From contig JACSSB010000328.1 in assembly GCA_014879435.1 (NCBI GenBank), forward strand, positions 1-8,808: a stretch of 8,808 bases of DNA, in the 5' to 3' direction. Every line of letters begins with the position of its first letter. Positions within the stretch are counted from its first letter, which is position 1. The notes under the pieces were generated by a model. It saw nothing but the letters and a program-made list of their open reading frames with translations, did no database searches and had not been told where the DNA came from. The translations under genes and the position numbers were made by a program. The DNA is from Phycisphaerales bacterium (GTDB taxonomy: Bacteria; Pseudomonadota; Gammaproteobacteria; Competibacterales; Competibacteraceae). Shown in pieces: positions 1-7,255 of the stretch.

Positions 1-926
1 ACGTTGCCACCGCTTACAAGCACGCCGATGCGTTTGCCTTTCAACTTCTCCTTCATTTGCCGAGCGGCAGCAAATCCCAAGCAGCCCGTAGGTTCAACGA
101 CCAGCTTCATGCGGGTTGCCATGAATGCCATGCAATCGATGAGTTCGGCATCCGATGCGGTCAGGATGTCGTTGACGTTGCGCTGGATGATGGGGAAAGT
201 CACGTTACCCAAGTGCTGCGTCTGTGCACCATCGGCAATAGTCTTGGGCGTGTCGATATGCACGATGCTGCCGGTACGGAACGAACGCTGACCATCATTA
301 CCCGCTTCCGGTTCAACGCCATACAGCAGGCAGTCTGGTGCCAACGCTCTGGTGGCCAGGGCGCTGCCAGAAAGTAGGCCACCGCCACCCAGCGGCACGA
401 AGAAGGCATCCAGAGAGCCGACTTCCTCGAACAGTTCCTTGGCCGCCGTGCCTTGGCCGCAGAGCACATCTGGATGATCGTATGGAGGGATCAGGGTCAA
501 ACCGTGCTTTTCTGCCAGATCACGGCCAATCTGTTCGCGGTCTTCCGTATAACGGTCATAGATCACTACATTGCCGCCGTAACCCTTGGTAGCCGCCACC
601 TTGGCTACTGGCGCATCGTGCGGCATAACGATGGTTGCGGGAATGCCCAAGAGCTTGGCCGACAGCGCAATGGCTTGTGCATGGTTGCCAGAAGAGAAGG
701 CGACGACACCGGCCTTACGCTGCTCAGGACTGAACTTGGAGAGGGCGTTGAATCCGCCACGGAATTTGAAGGCGCCCATACGCTGCAGGTTTTCGCATTT
801 GAAGAAGACCTTGGCATCAAACGCTTCATCGACCGTGCGCGAGGTCATCACGGGTGTTTTATGGGCGTAGCCTTTGATCCGTTCTGAGGCGGCCGCAACA
901 TCATCGAAAGTGGGGAGGTGAATCAT
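1..926 (-). CDS. SRY1/serine racemase-type PLP-dependent hydroxyamino-acid ammonia-lyase (C-terminus cut by window edge)
   Basis: This is a fold-type II PLP enzyme of the threonine dehydratase/serine racemase family. It deaminates a hydroxyamino acid to an oxoacid and ammonia in the cytoplasm. 308 codons are visible from the ATG at 924-926; the family is usually about 320 residues, so only a short tail is missing. Lys54 in GAFKFRGG is the expected Schiff-base lysine. SSGNHAQA (78-85) and the glycine loop GGGGLLSG (180-187) bind the cofactor and its phosphate, and SGGNV (304-308) is the C-terminal PLP-contact motif. Glu205 and Asp211 in VEPEAGND match the divalent-metal ligands of serine racemase. 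There is no C-terminal ACT regulatory domain in the visible part, unlike biosynthetic IlvA. Overall wording closely resembles yeast SRY1 and bacterial threo-3-hydroxyaspartate ammonia-lyases as I remember them, so 3-hydroxyaspartate is the likeliest substrate; L-serine or L-threonine remain possible. The Shine-Dalgarno site is weak. The TPR-like gene lies 100 bases upstream on the same strand. Confidence 0.92.
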   Translation of the reverse strand, partial: MIHLPTFDDVAAASERIKGYAHKTPVMTSRTVDEAFDAKVFFKCENLQRMGAFKFRGGFNALSKFSPEQRKAGVVAFSSGNHAQAIALSAKLLGIPATIVMPHDAPVAKVAATKGYGGNVVIYDRYTEDREQIGRDLAEKHGLTLIPPYDHPDVLCGQGTAAKELFEEVGSLDAFFVPLGGGGLLSGSALATRALAPDCLLYGVEPEAGNDGQRSFRTGSIVHIDTPKTIADGAQTQHLGNVTFPIIQRNVNDILTASDAELIDCMAFMATRMKLVVEPTGCLGFAAARQMKEKLKGKRIGVLVSGGN

Positions 927-1026
927 CGGAGTGAGGCTCTAGTCTTATGTTTTATAAGTGAATAAAGGAACTCGGGGCAGCAAGCATCTTTCCGCGAGAT
1001 GAGACCCAGTGAGTAATCATACTTAT

Positions 1027-1518
1027 TCACCTTTGCCGAAGCAGTACCGCTAGCAAGTCCGTGGCTTTGAGGTCGTCGTTGGAATCCAGGGCGGCGACCT
1101 TTTCGAGCAAAGGAATGCCTTTTTCCACTTCGCCCAGTCGCGCATACAAATAAGCTTCGCCCTTCAGGCAGAGCAAATAGAATCGGACCAGCACCATATT
1201 GTTTTCATGGCCTTCGGCGAGCTGTGCCTCGTCGAGACTGCGCCAATCTTGAGGTAATCCGAGTTGCTTACGCACGACTTCACGGGCGTTCTGGCTGATC
1301 TCCAATGCCTCGGCAAAGCGCTGCCGATAAAATAAATAGCGAAACCAGAAAACTAGGACCATCAGATTTTCTGGAGCCAACTGATAAGCCCGTTGCAAAT
1401 CTGCCTCGGATTTTTCGTCACGGTAATCTTCGGTGGCTTGTTGCAGTAACTGTACGACTTCCTTGGAAGGTGGATTGTCGAAATACAGCGGCTCAGCATC
1501 GAAAGACAAGAGATCCAC
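1027..1518 (-). CDS. Small TPR-like protein of unknown function
   Basis: A 163-residue soluble protein with no signal peptide or membrane segment. It starts at GTG (1516-1518); a GAGGAA Shine-Dalgarno site lies about 8 bases upstream on the minus strand, which decides the start. It is almost wholly helical by composition. Two stretches look like tetratricopeptide helix pairs: about 38-82 (AYQLAPENLMVLVFWFRYLF, then the RFAEALEI segment) and about 112-146 (LKGEAYLYARLGEVEKGIPL, then LLEKVAALD). The pattern of small residue, aromatic, L-G-E, then L-D-x-N-D is typical of TPR/SEL1-like solenoids that mediate protein contacts. No catalytic residues are visible. It reads toward the dehydratase gene, 100 bases away, so co-transcription is possible but unproven. 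The fold guess is fairly safe; the function is unknown. Confidence 0.8.
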   Translation of the reverse strand: MDLLSFDAEPLYFDNPPSKEVVQLLQQATEDYRDEKSEADLQRAYQLAPENLMVLVFWFRYLFYRQRFAEALEISQNAREVVRKQLGLPQDWRSLDEAQLAEGHENNMVLVRFYLLCLKGEAYLYARLGEVEKGIPLLEKVAALDSNDDLKATDLLAVLLRQR

Positions 1519-1870
1519 AATTAATTTCCTCGTTAAATTAATGAGTTAAATGATGAATTTGCGGTTCAAATAATCGTGCCGAGGATTTTCCAATCCACGC
1601 CATTTTTCGCCATAAGCCGCTGCACTCATACCTCCGATTCCGTCTGTCGGCAGTGACTATATCAATGCACAAATTGCTCCAATGCGTGGATTGATGCCCG
1701 AAGCTGCGCAAAATGGAATAGGCCAGTGTACCGAAGATCACTGATGGAGTATTTTCGGCGAGTTGCGCGTCGATGTGCTCAAACCGGGTCTTGTTTGTAG
1801 TCAATGCTTCGCACCGATGATGTAGGTGTTTTCACGGAACCATTCCATTGTGCTTTGGGAATTATTGACA
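1519..1870. other. 352-base interval without a supported gene; possible decayed coding remnant on the minus strand
   Basis: This lies between divergent genes (TPR-like on minus, corA on plus) and must carry both promoters, though I see no clear -35/-10 pair for either. An 88-codon minus-strand frame (1538-1804) has only a TTG start and no Shine-Dalgarno site. Short stretches in the other minus frames read as plausible protein: MEWFRENTYIIGAKH then stop (about 1848-1801), and MSAAAYGEKWRGLENPRHDY then a short tail and stop (ending near 1546). Such a patchwork could be a frameshifted relic or chance. At 1532-1551 there is an AT-rich direct repeat GTTAAAT spaced 13 bases apart, just upstream of the TPR gene's ribosome site. 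Confidence 0.4.
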
Positions 1871-2836
1871 ATGCTTGTGACTTGCACGGTTTATCAGGAA
1901 GGAAGAAAGCTTCGCGACATTTCGATTGTAGAAATCAGCGATTACGTCTGCCGCTCGGACTGCTTGGTCTGGGTGGCGCTGAAGGATGCGGAGCATGCCG
2001 AGCTTGAAGAAATGCGGCTTGAGTTCGGTCTGCACGAGCTGGCGATTGAGGATGCGCACCATGGACATCAGCGGCCAAAAATCGAAGAGTACGACGAGTC
2101 ATTGTTTACCGTCATGAAACCGGTGGAAATGGTGAACGGGGAACTGAGTGTTGGCGAGATGGCCGTCTTCGTGGGAAAAAATTACGTACTGTCGGTGCGC
2201 AATCATAGCGAGCAAAATTTTCGCAGTGTTCGCGAACGTTGCGAGCGCGAGCCGCACCTGTTGCAACAAGGTGCAGGTTTCGTGCTGTACGCACTGATGG
2301 ACACCGTGGTTGATCGCTATTTTCCCTTGGTCGAAGCGCTGGAGTCGGAGCTGGAGACGATTGAGGATGAAATCTTCGTCAAGGGTTCAGCTCGCTCCAA
2401 TATCGAGCGCTTATATGAATTAAAAGGCAAAGTGACCGTGCTTAAACATGTGGTGGCGCCCCTACTAGAAGCGGTGGCTAAACTTCATGGCGGTTGGGTG
2501 CCGCAAGTTTGTGATAATACTCAGGAATACTTCCGCGATGTACACGATCATCTTGCGCGTATCAACGCTTCCATCGATGCGATCCGGGATGCGATCAGTG
2601 TCGCGATACAAGTGAATTTATCGATGGTGACGATCGATCAGAGCGAAGTGAGCAAACGCTTGGCCGCCTGGGCCGGAATCTTTGCCATGGCCACCACCTT
2701 GGCGGGGATATGGGGCATGAATTTTGAGGTCATGCCCGAATTGAAGTGGGTTTATGGCTATCCTGTTGCATTGCTGGCGATTGCCATAATCTGCGGGATC
2801 TTGTACATCCGTTTCAAACGAGCCGAATGGTTATAG
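1871..2836 (+). CDS. corA: CorA-family magnesium/divalent cation transporter
   Basis: An inner-membrane channel of the CorA superfamily that carries Mg2+ (some members Co2+, Ni2+ or Zn2+) as a pentamer. The product is 321 residues, the normal length. A soluble N-terminal domain (1-~160, with EDAHHGHQRPKIEEY near 60-74 as in many proteobacterial CorAs) leads into the long stalk helix (~160-262). Two C-terminal membrane helices follow (~263-281 and ~296-314). The signature GMN sits at 282-284 within WGMNFEVMPEL, and the protein ends in a short basic tail FKRAEWL, all diagnostic. I chose the ATG at 1871 because MLVTCTVYQEG matches the usual CorA N-terminus. A GTG at 1826 would add 15 residues of unlikely sequence and has no ribosome site. 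The site before 1871 is also weak (GGGA about 11 bases upstream). scpB follows 100 bases later on the same strand with no obvious functional link. Confidence 0.95.
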   Translation: MLVTCTVYQEGRKLRDISIVEISDYVCRSDCLVWVALKDAEHAELEEMRLEFGLHELAIEDAHHGHQRPKIEEYDESLFTVMKPVEMVNGELSVGEMAVFVGKNYVLSVRNHSEQNFRSVRERCEREPHLLQQGAGFVLYALMDTVVDRYFPLVEALESELETIEDEIFVKGSARSNIERLYELKGKVTVLKHVVAPLLEAVAKLHGGWVPQVCDNTQEYFRDVHDHLARINASIDAIRDAISVAIQVNLSMVTIDQSEVSKRLAAWAGIFAMATTLAGIWGMNFEVMPELKWVYGYPVALLAIAIICGILYIRFKRAEWL

Positions 2837-2936
2837 GATGAGAGATCCCTAGGATTGATCAGTACCCAAATCTGGATCGATTGCCAGACTGTGTCAGTCA
2901 CTCATCACCAATCTCAATACTGCTGAGGAATTCTGC

Positions 2937-3716
2937 ATGTCGCTTGTTTTAACCGAATCCCACGACACGATTGGCACAATCATGATGAACCACGCACAAA
3001 AGCGCAACGCACTCAGCGAAGCCCTGATTGGTGAAATCACGACTGCCTTGAAAGCTTTCCAAACGCGGCACTTGCGGGCCGTCATATTGCGTGCTCCCGC
3101 CGGAGTGAAGGTTTGGTCCGCAGGTCATGACGTTAGTGAACTACCCAACCGTGGCCGCGACCCGCTGGGTTGGAGTGATTCGCTGCGGGTTTTGGTCCGG
3201 GCCATCCAGGAATTTCCAGCGCCGGTTATCGCCCTGATCGAAGGCGGAGTATGGGGTGGCGGTTGCGAAGTGGCGATGGCCTGCGACTTGCTGATCGCTA
3301 CTCCTGAGGCGACCTTTGCCATCACTCCGGCTAAGCTGGGTGTGCCCTACAATTTGGGCGGCTTGCTGACGCTAATGAACATGATCCCACTGCCGGTGGC
3401 TAAGGAAATGCTGTTTACCGCGCAGCCGATCCCCGCGTCGCAGGCCCTGAACCTTGGCATCATCAATCACATCAAGTCGGCGGAGGAAATCGAACCCTTC
3501 GTCTACGGACTCGCCAAGCAAATGGTGGCCAACTCGCCGTTGAGCATTGCGGTGATGAAGGAAGAATTACGGCTGTTGGCCAGTGCGCACGCCATCACGC
3601 CGGAGTTGTTCGAGCGGATGCAGGGGTTGCGGCGCACGGTGTACGACAGCCACGACTATCAGGAAGGTCTGAACGCGTTCCGGGAAAAGCGCAAGCCGAC
3701 ATTCGAAGGTCGCTAG
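2937..3716 (+). CDS. scpB: Methylmalonyl-CoA decarboxylase (crotonase superfamily)
   Basis: This enzyme decarboxylates methylmalonyl-CoA to propionyl-CoA. In E. coli it works with Sbm (ScpA) and ScpC in a succinate-to-propionate cycle. The product has 259 residues against 261 in E. coli ScpB/YgfG, and the two align nearly without gaps from memory. The catalytic pair His66 and Tyr140 of YgfG correspond to His64 (SAGHDVSELP) and Tyr138 (LGVPYNLGG). The crotonase oxyanion-hole loop VWGGGCE (105-111) is present. The C-terminal part, with RRTVYDSHDYQEGLNAF, EKRKP and a final FEGR, is the YgfG-type ending, which separates it from ordinary enoyl-CoA hydratases. GAGGA lies 9 bases before the ATG. No scpA, scpC or mutase gene is in the window. 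The 3' end is overlapped by 122 bases by the convergent zinc-ribbon gene. A weak hairpin (TCTGG/CCAGA) lies in the 100-base gap after corA. Confidence 0.93.
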   Translation: MSLVLTESHDTIGTIMMNHAQKRNALSEALIGEITTALKAFQTRHLRAVILRAPAGVKVWSAGHDVSELPNRGRDPLGWSDSLRVLVRAIQEFPAPVIALIEGGVWGGGCEVAMACDLLIATPEATFAITPAKLGVPYNLGGLLTLMNMIPLPVAKEMLFTAQPIPASQALNLGIINHIKSAEEIEPFVYGLAKQMVANSPLSIAVMKEELRLLASAHAITPELFERMQGLRRTVYDSHDYQEGLNAFREKRKPTFEGR

Positions 3717-4896
3717 GCAGATGGGTGCCAAGCCGTGGTCGGTATTCGAATGAAGGCTGGTTGCGCACTCCTTGTTCATAATACTGCCAGGCTGTGATGC
3801 CACCACCGACCAATAGCAAACTCAGCAAGATGGCAAAAGCGATTTTCCAGGGGCTGTAAGGCCGTTCACCCTGGACCTCGCCGGTGCGGCCATTGATCAC
3901 GAAGCGGTAGACCCGATCACGAAAACGGAAGGCCGACATCCATATCGGCAGCAGAATGTGTTTGAAATGGATGTCGTCATAACGGGTATCGGCGGCGTGA
4001 ACGCGCTGGTGGTCGCCGCCGATATCGCGCCGAATGTCATGCTGGATGACGGGCGCCATGATCTCACGGGCGCGTTCAAAACCCGGTTCCAGTTCCACTT
4101 GATACATCTCACTACAAAATCCGCTGACATATTCTTCCCGATACGATGTCAGGTGGGCCAGATCCCAAGGTTCCAGTCGCTCGGTGACCGCACGCGGTAG
4201 CGAACGACTGGCCAGAACCAGCACATCATCGAAAAACCGCGACACCACACCCGCCACCGGTGTCCAGCGAATTCGGGTGACCAGACGGGTACGCTCGACC
4301 TCCTGGCCATTTTCCATGGTGCGGTATCTTTCCTGGACCTGATAATTATCGCCACGCTCGCCTTGGTAATGGGTGGTGGTATCGGTGTCGTAGGTCCAGT
4401 AAGGGACATACATACCGGTCAGGCCGGTGTCGCTGCGGGCGAAATCCTTGAGCTTGCCGGGTGCGAACCACAGACTGTTGAGCCACTGGCGAAATGCAGT
4501 ACGCGCCTGATCGCGTTCGATCTTGAACGGTAATAGAGCCTGAACCCGCAACTGACGATATTGCTCGGTCTTCGCCACCACCGGCGCGCCGCAGAATGGA
4601 CATTCCCCGGCATGTGTGGCGGCTTTGAAACTGTAGGATGCGCCGCAGGAATCGCAATGGATGGAGATATTTTCATCGACACTGGCGGTGTTGCTCAGCG
4701 CGTGCAGCGTTTGTCGAAAATCCTGTTCTTCAATCGATACCTCGGGAGTAGCGATATGATTTTCATGGCCACAATAGCTACAGCGCTGCACTTCAGTGCC
4801 GGGGGCATATTCGAGCGACGCGCCGCACTGCGCACAGGGAAAACGTCGGGGGTCTGGACGGTCACCAGCAGTGGCGGGAGCGGGTGGCTGATGCAT
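3595..4896 (-). CDS. Membrane-anchored double zinc-ribbon protein of unknown function
   Basis: Two treble-cysteine zinc ribbons open the protein: Cys21/Cys24 with Cys39/Cys42, then Cys81/Cys84 with Cys99/Cys102 (all CxxC pairs). These resemble TFIIB/DNA-directed RNA polymerase-type ribbons. A large middle domain (~110-345) has conserved-looking aromatic motifs such as TGMYVPYWTYD (160-170) and ILLPIWMSAFRFRDRVYRF (near 314-332), and ends in a NGRTGEVQGERPYSPWK segment. One membrane helix follows (~350-370, AFAILLSLLLVGGGITAW), so the bulk probably faces the cytoplasm. The start at 4896 has GAGGA 10 bases upstream. It lies 48 bases after murI on the same strand, so the two are probably co-transcribed. 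Residues from about 394 on are encoded opposite scpB and look like antisense filler, so the native C-terminus may be near 380-395. Uncharacterised proteins of this layout occur in many bacteria; no function can be assigned. Confidence 0.85.
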   Translation of the reverse strand: MHQPPAPATAGDRPDPRRFPCAQCGASLEYAPGTEVQRCSYCGHENHIATPEVSIEEQDFRQTLHALSNTASVDENISIHCDSCGASYSFKAATHAGECPFCGAPVVAKTEQYRQLRVQALLPFKIERDQARTAFRQWLNSLWFAPGKLKDFARSDTGLTGMYVPYWTYDTDTTTHYQGERGDNYQVQERYRTMENGQEVERTRLVTRIRWTPVAGVVSRFFDDVLVLASRSLPRAVTERLEPWDLAHLTSYREEYVSGFCSEMYQVELEPGFERAREIMAPVIQHDIRRDIGGDHQRVHAADTRYDDIHFKHILLPIWMSAFRFRDRVYRFVINGRTGEVQGERPYSPWKIAFAILLSLLLVGGGITAWQYYEQGVRNQPSFEYRPRLGTHLPSDLRMSACAFPGTRSDLPDSRGCRTPCAATPASARTTPA

Positions 4897-4944
4897 GGCG
4901 ATGAGTTCCTCTACAACGGTTTTTCAGGATTTTGGTGACAGATC

Positions 4945-5832
4945 TTATGCGATGGGTCGTGCGCCGCCCACGGCCGATTGAGCAAAACCGGCGTCCAGCG
5001 TGTGGATCGATGGTTGCGGAATGTCGTGGTGAACGTGCTCGGGCAGGATTTCGAGCTTGAGCGAATGCCCTAGCAAGCGTGCCATCACCTCGGCAGTTGG
5101 TTCGAGTGGGCCGCTGGTGAAGTAATCCACCGTACCGGCCACACAATGCTCGGTCAGTAGTCCGGCAGCTTCCAATCGACGATGCAACTGTCGCGCCACG
5201 GCCGGGCTGGGATCGAGAATGGTGACGGCTGGACCGGCCAGACGCTGGATCTCTGGAATCAGAAAGGGGTAATGGGTGCAACCCAGTACCAGGGTATCGA
5301 CACCCTCGCTTAGCAAGGGTTGCAGATAGCGTGTCAGCAGAAGCTGGCAGTGCGGGCCATGCAAATCGCCTTGTTCCACGCAATCGGCCAAGCCAGGGCA
5401 GGGCTGCACGATCACCCGTGCGCGCTGACCGTGCTGGTCGAGCAGGGCAGCGAATTTGTCGCTACGAACGGTGTTACCAGTAGCTAGGATGCCGACTACC
5501 CCAGACCGAGTGGTAGCTACCGCCGGCTTGAGCGCGGGTTCGATACCGATGATCGGGATCGAAAAGTGGGCGCGTAGCTGGGCGATGGCCGCTGCGGTGG
5601 CAGTATTGCAGGCCACTACCACCGCTTTGGCACCTTGTTCCAGCAGAAACCGAGTGATGGCAAAAGAGCGGCGCACGATGAAATCGCCCGGTTTGTTGCC
5701 ATAGGGCGCATGGCCGGAATCTGCAACGTACAACAGCGATTCGCCGGGCAAATCGGCACGAATATGCTGGAGCATCGACAGCCCGCCCACTCCAGAGTCG
5801 AATATTCCAATGAGGCTATGATGATTTGTCAT
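4945..5832 (-). CDS. murI: Glutamate racemase
   Basis: This cofactor-independent racemase converts L-glutamate to D-glutamate, needed for the peptidoglycan stem peptide, in the cytoplasm. The product is 295 residues, slightly above the usual 265-285. Diagnostic motifs are IFDSGVGGLS (10-19, with catalytic Asp12 and Ser13), YGN (44-46), VACNTATA (73-80, catalytic Cys75), GIEPALKPA (96-104) and LGCTHYPF (183-190, catalytic Cys185 followed by Thr187-His188). Both cysteines are intact, so it should be active. About 25 extra residues at the C-terminus, after LEILPEHVHH, have no recognisable motif. The ATG at 5830-5832 gives the standard N-terminus; its Shine-Dalgarno site (AAGGG) is only about one base from the start and so is poor. 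Downstream on the same strand lies the membrane zinc-ribbon gene. The divergent maa gene starts 130 bases away, and that gap should hold both promoters. Confidence 0.97.
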   Translation of the reverse strand: MTNHHSLIGIFDSGVGGLSMLQHIRADLPGESLLYVADSGHAPYGNKPGDFIVRRSFAITRFLLEQGAKAVVVACNTATAAAIAQLRAHFSIPIIGIEPALKPAVATTRSGVVGILATGNTVRSDKFAALLDQHGQRARVIVQPCPGLADCVEQGDLHGPHCQLLLTRYLQPLLSEGVDTLVLGCTHYPFLIPEIQRLAGPAVTILDPSPAVARQLHRRLEAAGLLTEHCVAGTVDYFTSGPLEPTAEVMARLLGHSLKLEILPEHVHHDIPQPSIHTLDAGFAQSAVGGARPIA

Positions 5833-5962
5833 CCCTTATTCGATCCACGTTATCCACGATAAGTATTGCCTGAGAGACCCTTGATCGCTAATGATAACCC
5901 GTGGCGGACCTGTAGGTTTGCGCAGGTTCGCGCTTGATCCGATCACGTATCCCGGAGGACGC

Positions 5963-6520
5963 ATGCCACTGTCTGAACGCGAGAAAATGCTTAGCAACCA
6001 ACCGTATTACCCCGCAGACCCAGAACTGGTCCAGGCTCGGCGAGAAGTGCGGGTATTACTCGGACGTTTCAACACCAGTTCACCGCTGGATATCGACATG
6101 CGGCATACCCTCCTGAAGGAACTGCTCGGTGCGGTAGGGGAAGAGGTCTGGATCGAGCCTCCCTTTTATTGCGATTACGGCACCAACATTTATCTGGGAT
6201 CGAGAGTTTATTTTAATTTCAACTGCGTGATCCTGGACTGTAATCGCGTCGAGATAGGCTCAAATTGTAAATTTGGCCCTGGAGTCCATCTTTATACCGC
6301 CTATCATCCACTGGAGCCTACGGAACGTGCCAGCGGTGTGGAGGGTGCCGCATCGATTCGGATTGGAGAAAATGTTTGGATCGGTGGTGGGGCCATCGTC
6401 GGGCCGGGTGTCGAGATCGGTGCCGATACCGTCATCGGAGCGGGCAGCGTGGTAACGCGCGACCTACCGGCACGGGTGGTGGCGGTCGGTAATCCCTGTC
6501 GGGTGATCCGCGAGTTATAG
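5963..6520 (+). CDS. maa: Maltose/galactoside O-acetyltransferase (Maa/LacA/NodL type hexapeptide protein)
   Basis: A trimeric left-handed beta-helix enzyme that moves acetyl from acetyl-CoA to a sugar hydroxyl (maltose, glucose or galactosides in characterised relatives). The product has 185 residues, like E. coli Maa. The N-terminal maltose acetyltransferase cap (MPLSEREKML, with YYPADPELVQARRE after it) comes first. Hexapeptide repeats start around EVWIEPPFYCDYGTNIYLGS and end with IGENVWIGGGAIVGPGVEIG (134-153) and the VVAVGNPCRVI closing segment. The catalytic His115 sits in HLYTAYHPLEP, at the same number as in LacA. I chose the ATG at 5963 because GGAGG lies 4-5 bases before it; a longer frame from 5891 adds 24 residues that do not resemble the family. 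The true acceptor sugar cannot be read from sequence. A GNAT gene follows after a short gap and may be co-transcribed. Confidence 0.93.
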   Translation: MPLSEREKMLSNQPYYPADPELVQARREVRVLLGRFNTSSPLDIDMRHTLLKELLGAVGEEVWIEPPFYCDYGTNIYLGSRVYFNFNCVILDCNRVEIGSNCKFGPGVHLYTAYHPLEPTERASGVEGAASIRIGENVWIGGGAIVGPGVEIGADTVIGAGSVVTRDLPARVVAVGNPCRVIREL

Positions 6521-6604
6521 GTGATTTTTCTAAATGGATTTTCCTAAACTTTAATGATCCGCGTCCCGCAGCTTGGCCGATCCACTCAGGAGTTGCTTCG
6601 ATTC

Positions 6605-7180
6605 ATGAACCTTCTCGCCTCGATTTGGGAAACGAGCCATTGCCGGTTCGTGGAAGCCCGTGAACACGATTTGCCAACGGTGGCGTCCATTCTGGCTGAG
6701 AACCAGACGGTATTTCGGTTGCTTGGGCCAGAGCACGATCTGGAACATTTAGCCTTGAGCGTACTGCGCCATGATCGCTTGCCGCCCAACGGTCATTCCG
6801 CGCATGAGCGGTGTTTTCTGGTCCGTAACCGGGGTGATGACGAACTTCAAGGATTGCTGAGTATTTGTCGGGGCTATCCTGCCACCGAAGCCCTCTATGT
6901 CGATCATCTGTTCTTGCGTCCGCGCTGGCAGCGGCGGGGCGTAGGCCGGGAGATCACCGAGGAGCTCGAACGGCGGGCCGCGCGTACCGGTTACCGAGAG
7001 ATTCGGGTGGCGGTCGGCTTGCGCAACTGGCCCGCTTTACGCTTTTGGATCGCGCTGCACTACGACCACATTGCCAAGATCGTGGGAGATCCCGAAGATC
7101 GAGAACAGGCTTACGCCGATATCGAACTGGCCAAATCCTTGCCCGATCCCGACGCGCTCGCTGCATCGACTACCATCTGA
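6605..7180 (+). CDS. GNAT-family N-acetyltransferase
   Basis: A single-domain GCN5-related acetyltransferase that would move acetyl from acetyl-CoA to an amine on an unknown substrate. From the ATG at 6605 it has 191 residues. The fold starts at CRFVEAREHDLPTVASIL, the usual first strand and helix. Motif A is clear: YVDHLFLRPRWQRRGVGREI, with the pyrophosphate-binding loop Q-R-R-G-V-G (residues 109-114), followed by the helix with E-L-E-R-R-A. Motif B contains RNWPALRFWIALHYD, where the Asn and the aromatic residues are typical. A start at 6554 would add 17 residues but has no ribosome site; 6605 has AGGAG 12 bases upstream, a long spacing, so the start is uncertain. It follows maa with a small gap and precedes the metallopeptidase gene by 75 bases. 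No family name is recognisable beyond GNAT. Confidence 0.87.
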   Translation: MNLLASIWETSHCRFVEAREHDLPTVASILAENQTVFRLLGPEHDLEHLALSVLRHDRLPPNGHSAHERCFLVRNRGDDELQGLLSICRGYPATEALYVDHLFLRPRWQRRGVGREITEELERRAARTGYREIRVAVGLRNWPALRFWIALHYDHIAKIVGDPEDREQAYADIELAKSLPDPDALAASTTI

Positions 7181-7255
7181 GTGTGTGGTTTATCAGGGGA
7201 CGTGATACGGATTCTGTATACTCGCACCATTCATTTGCCAATCAGACTCCAATCT

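Noticed and set aside
453..887. Plus-strand open frame of 144 codons
   Set aside because: It lies antisense to the dehydratase gene, whose minus frame has all PLP motifs; its composition is that of a shadow frame.
2869..2891. TCTGG/CCAGA hairpin after corA as a terminator
   Set aside because: The stem is only 5 base pairs with an 8-base loop and no T-run; too weak to call.
3567..3806. Minus-strand frame of 79 codons across the scpB 3' end
   Set aside because: It lacks a ribosome site and any recognisable motif; most of it is antisense to scpB.
4862..5383. Long minus-strand open frame (173 codons) inside murI and the following gap
   Set aside because: It is a different frame of murI, rich in Arg, Ser and Ala with no motif; MurI's own frame carries all catalytic motifs.
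5846..5859. TTATCCACG resembling a DnaA box between murI and maa
   Set aside because: It is a single near-match with no cluster of boxes, no AT-rich unwinding region and no dnaA/dnaN/gidA neighbours, so an origin is unsupported.
6554..6604. N-terminal extension of the GNAT protein from ATG 6554
   Set aside because: There is no Shine-Dalgarno site upstream and the 17 extra residues precede the fold; kept only as an alternative start.
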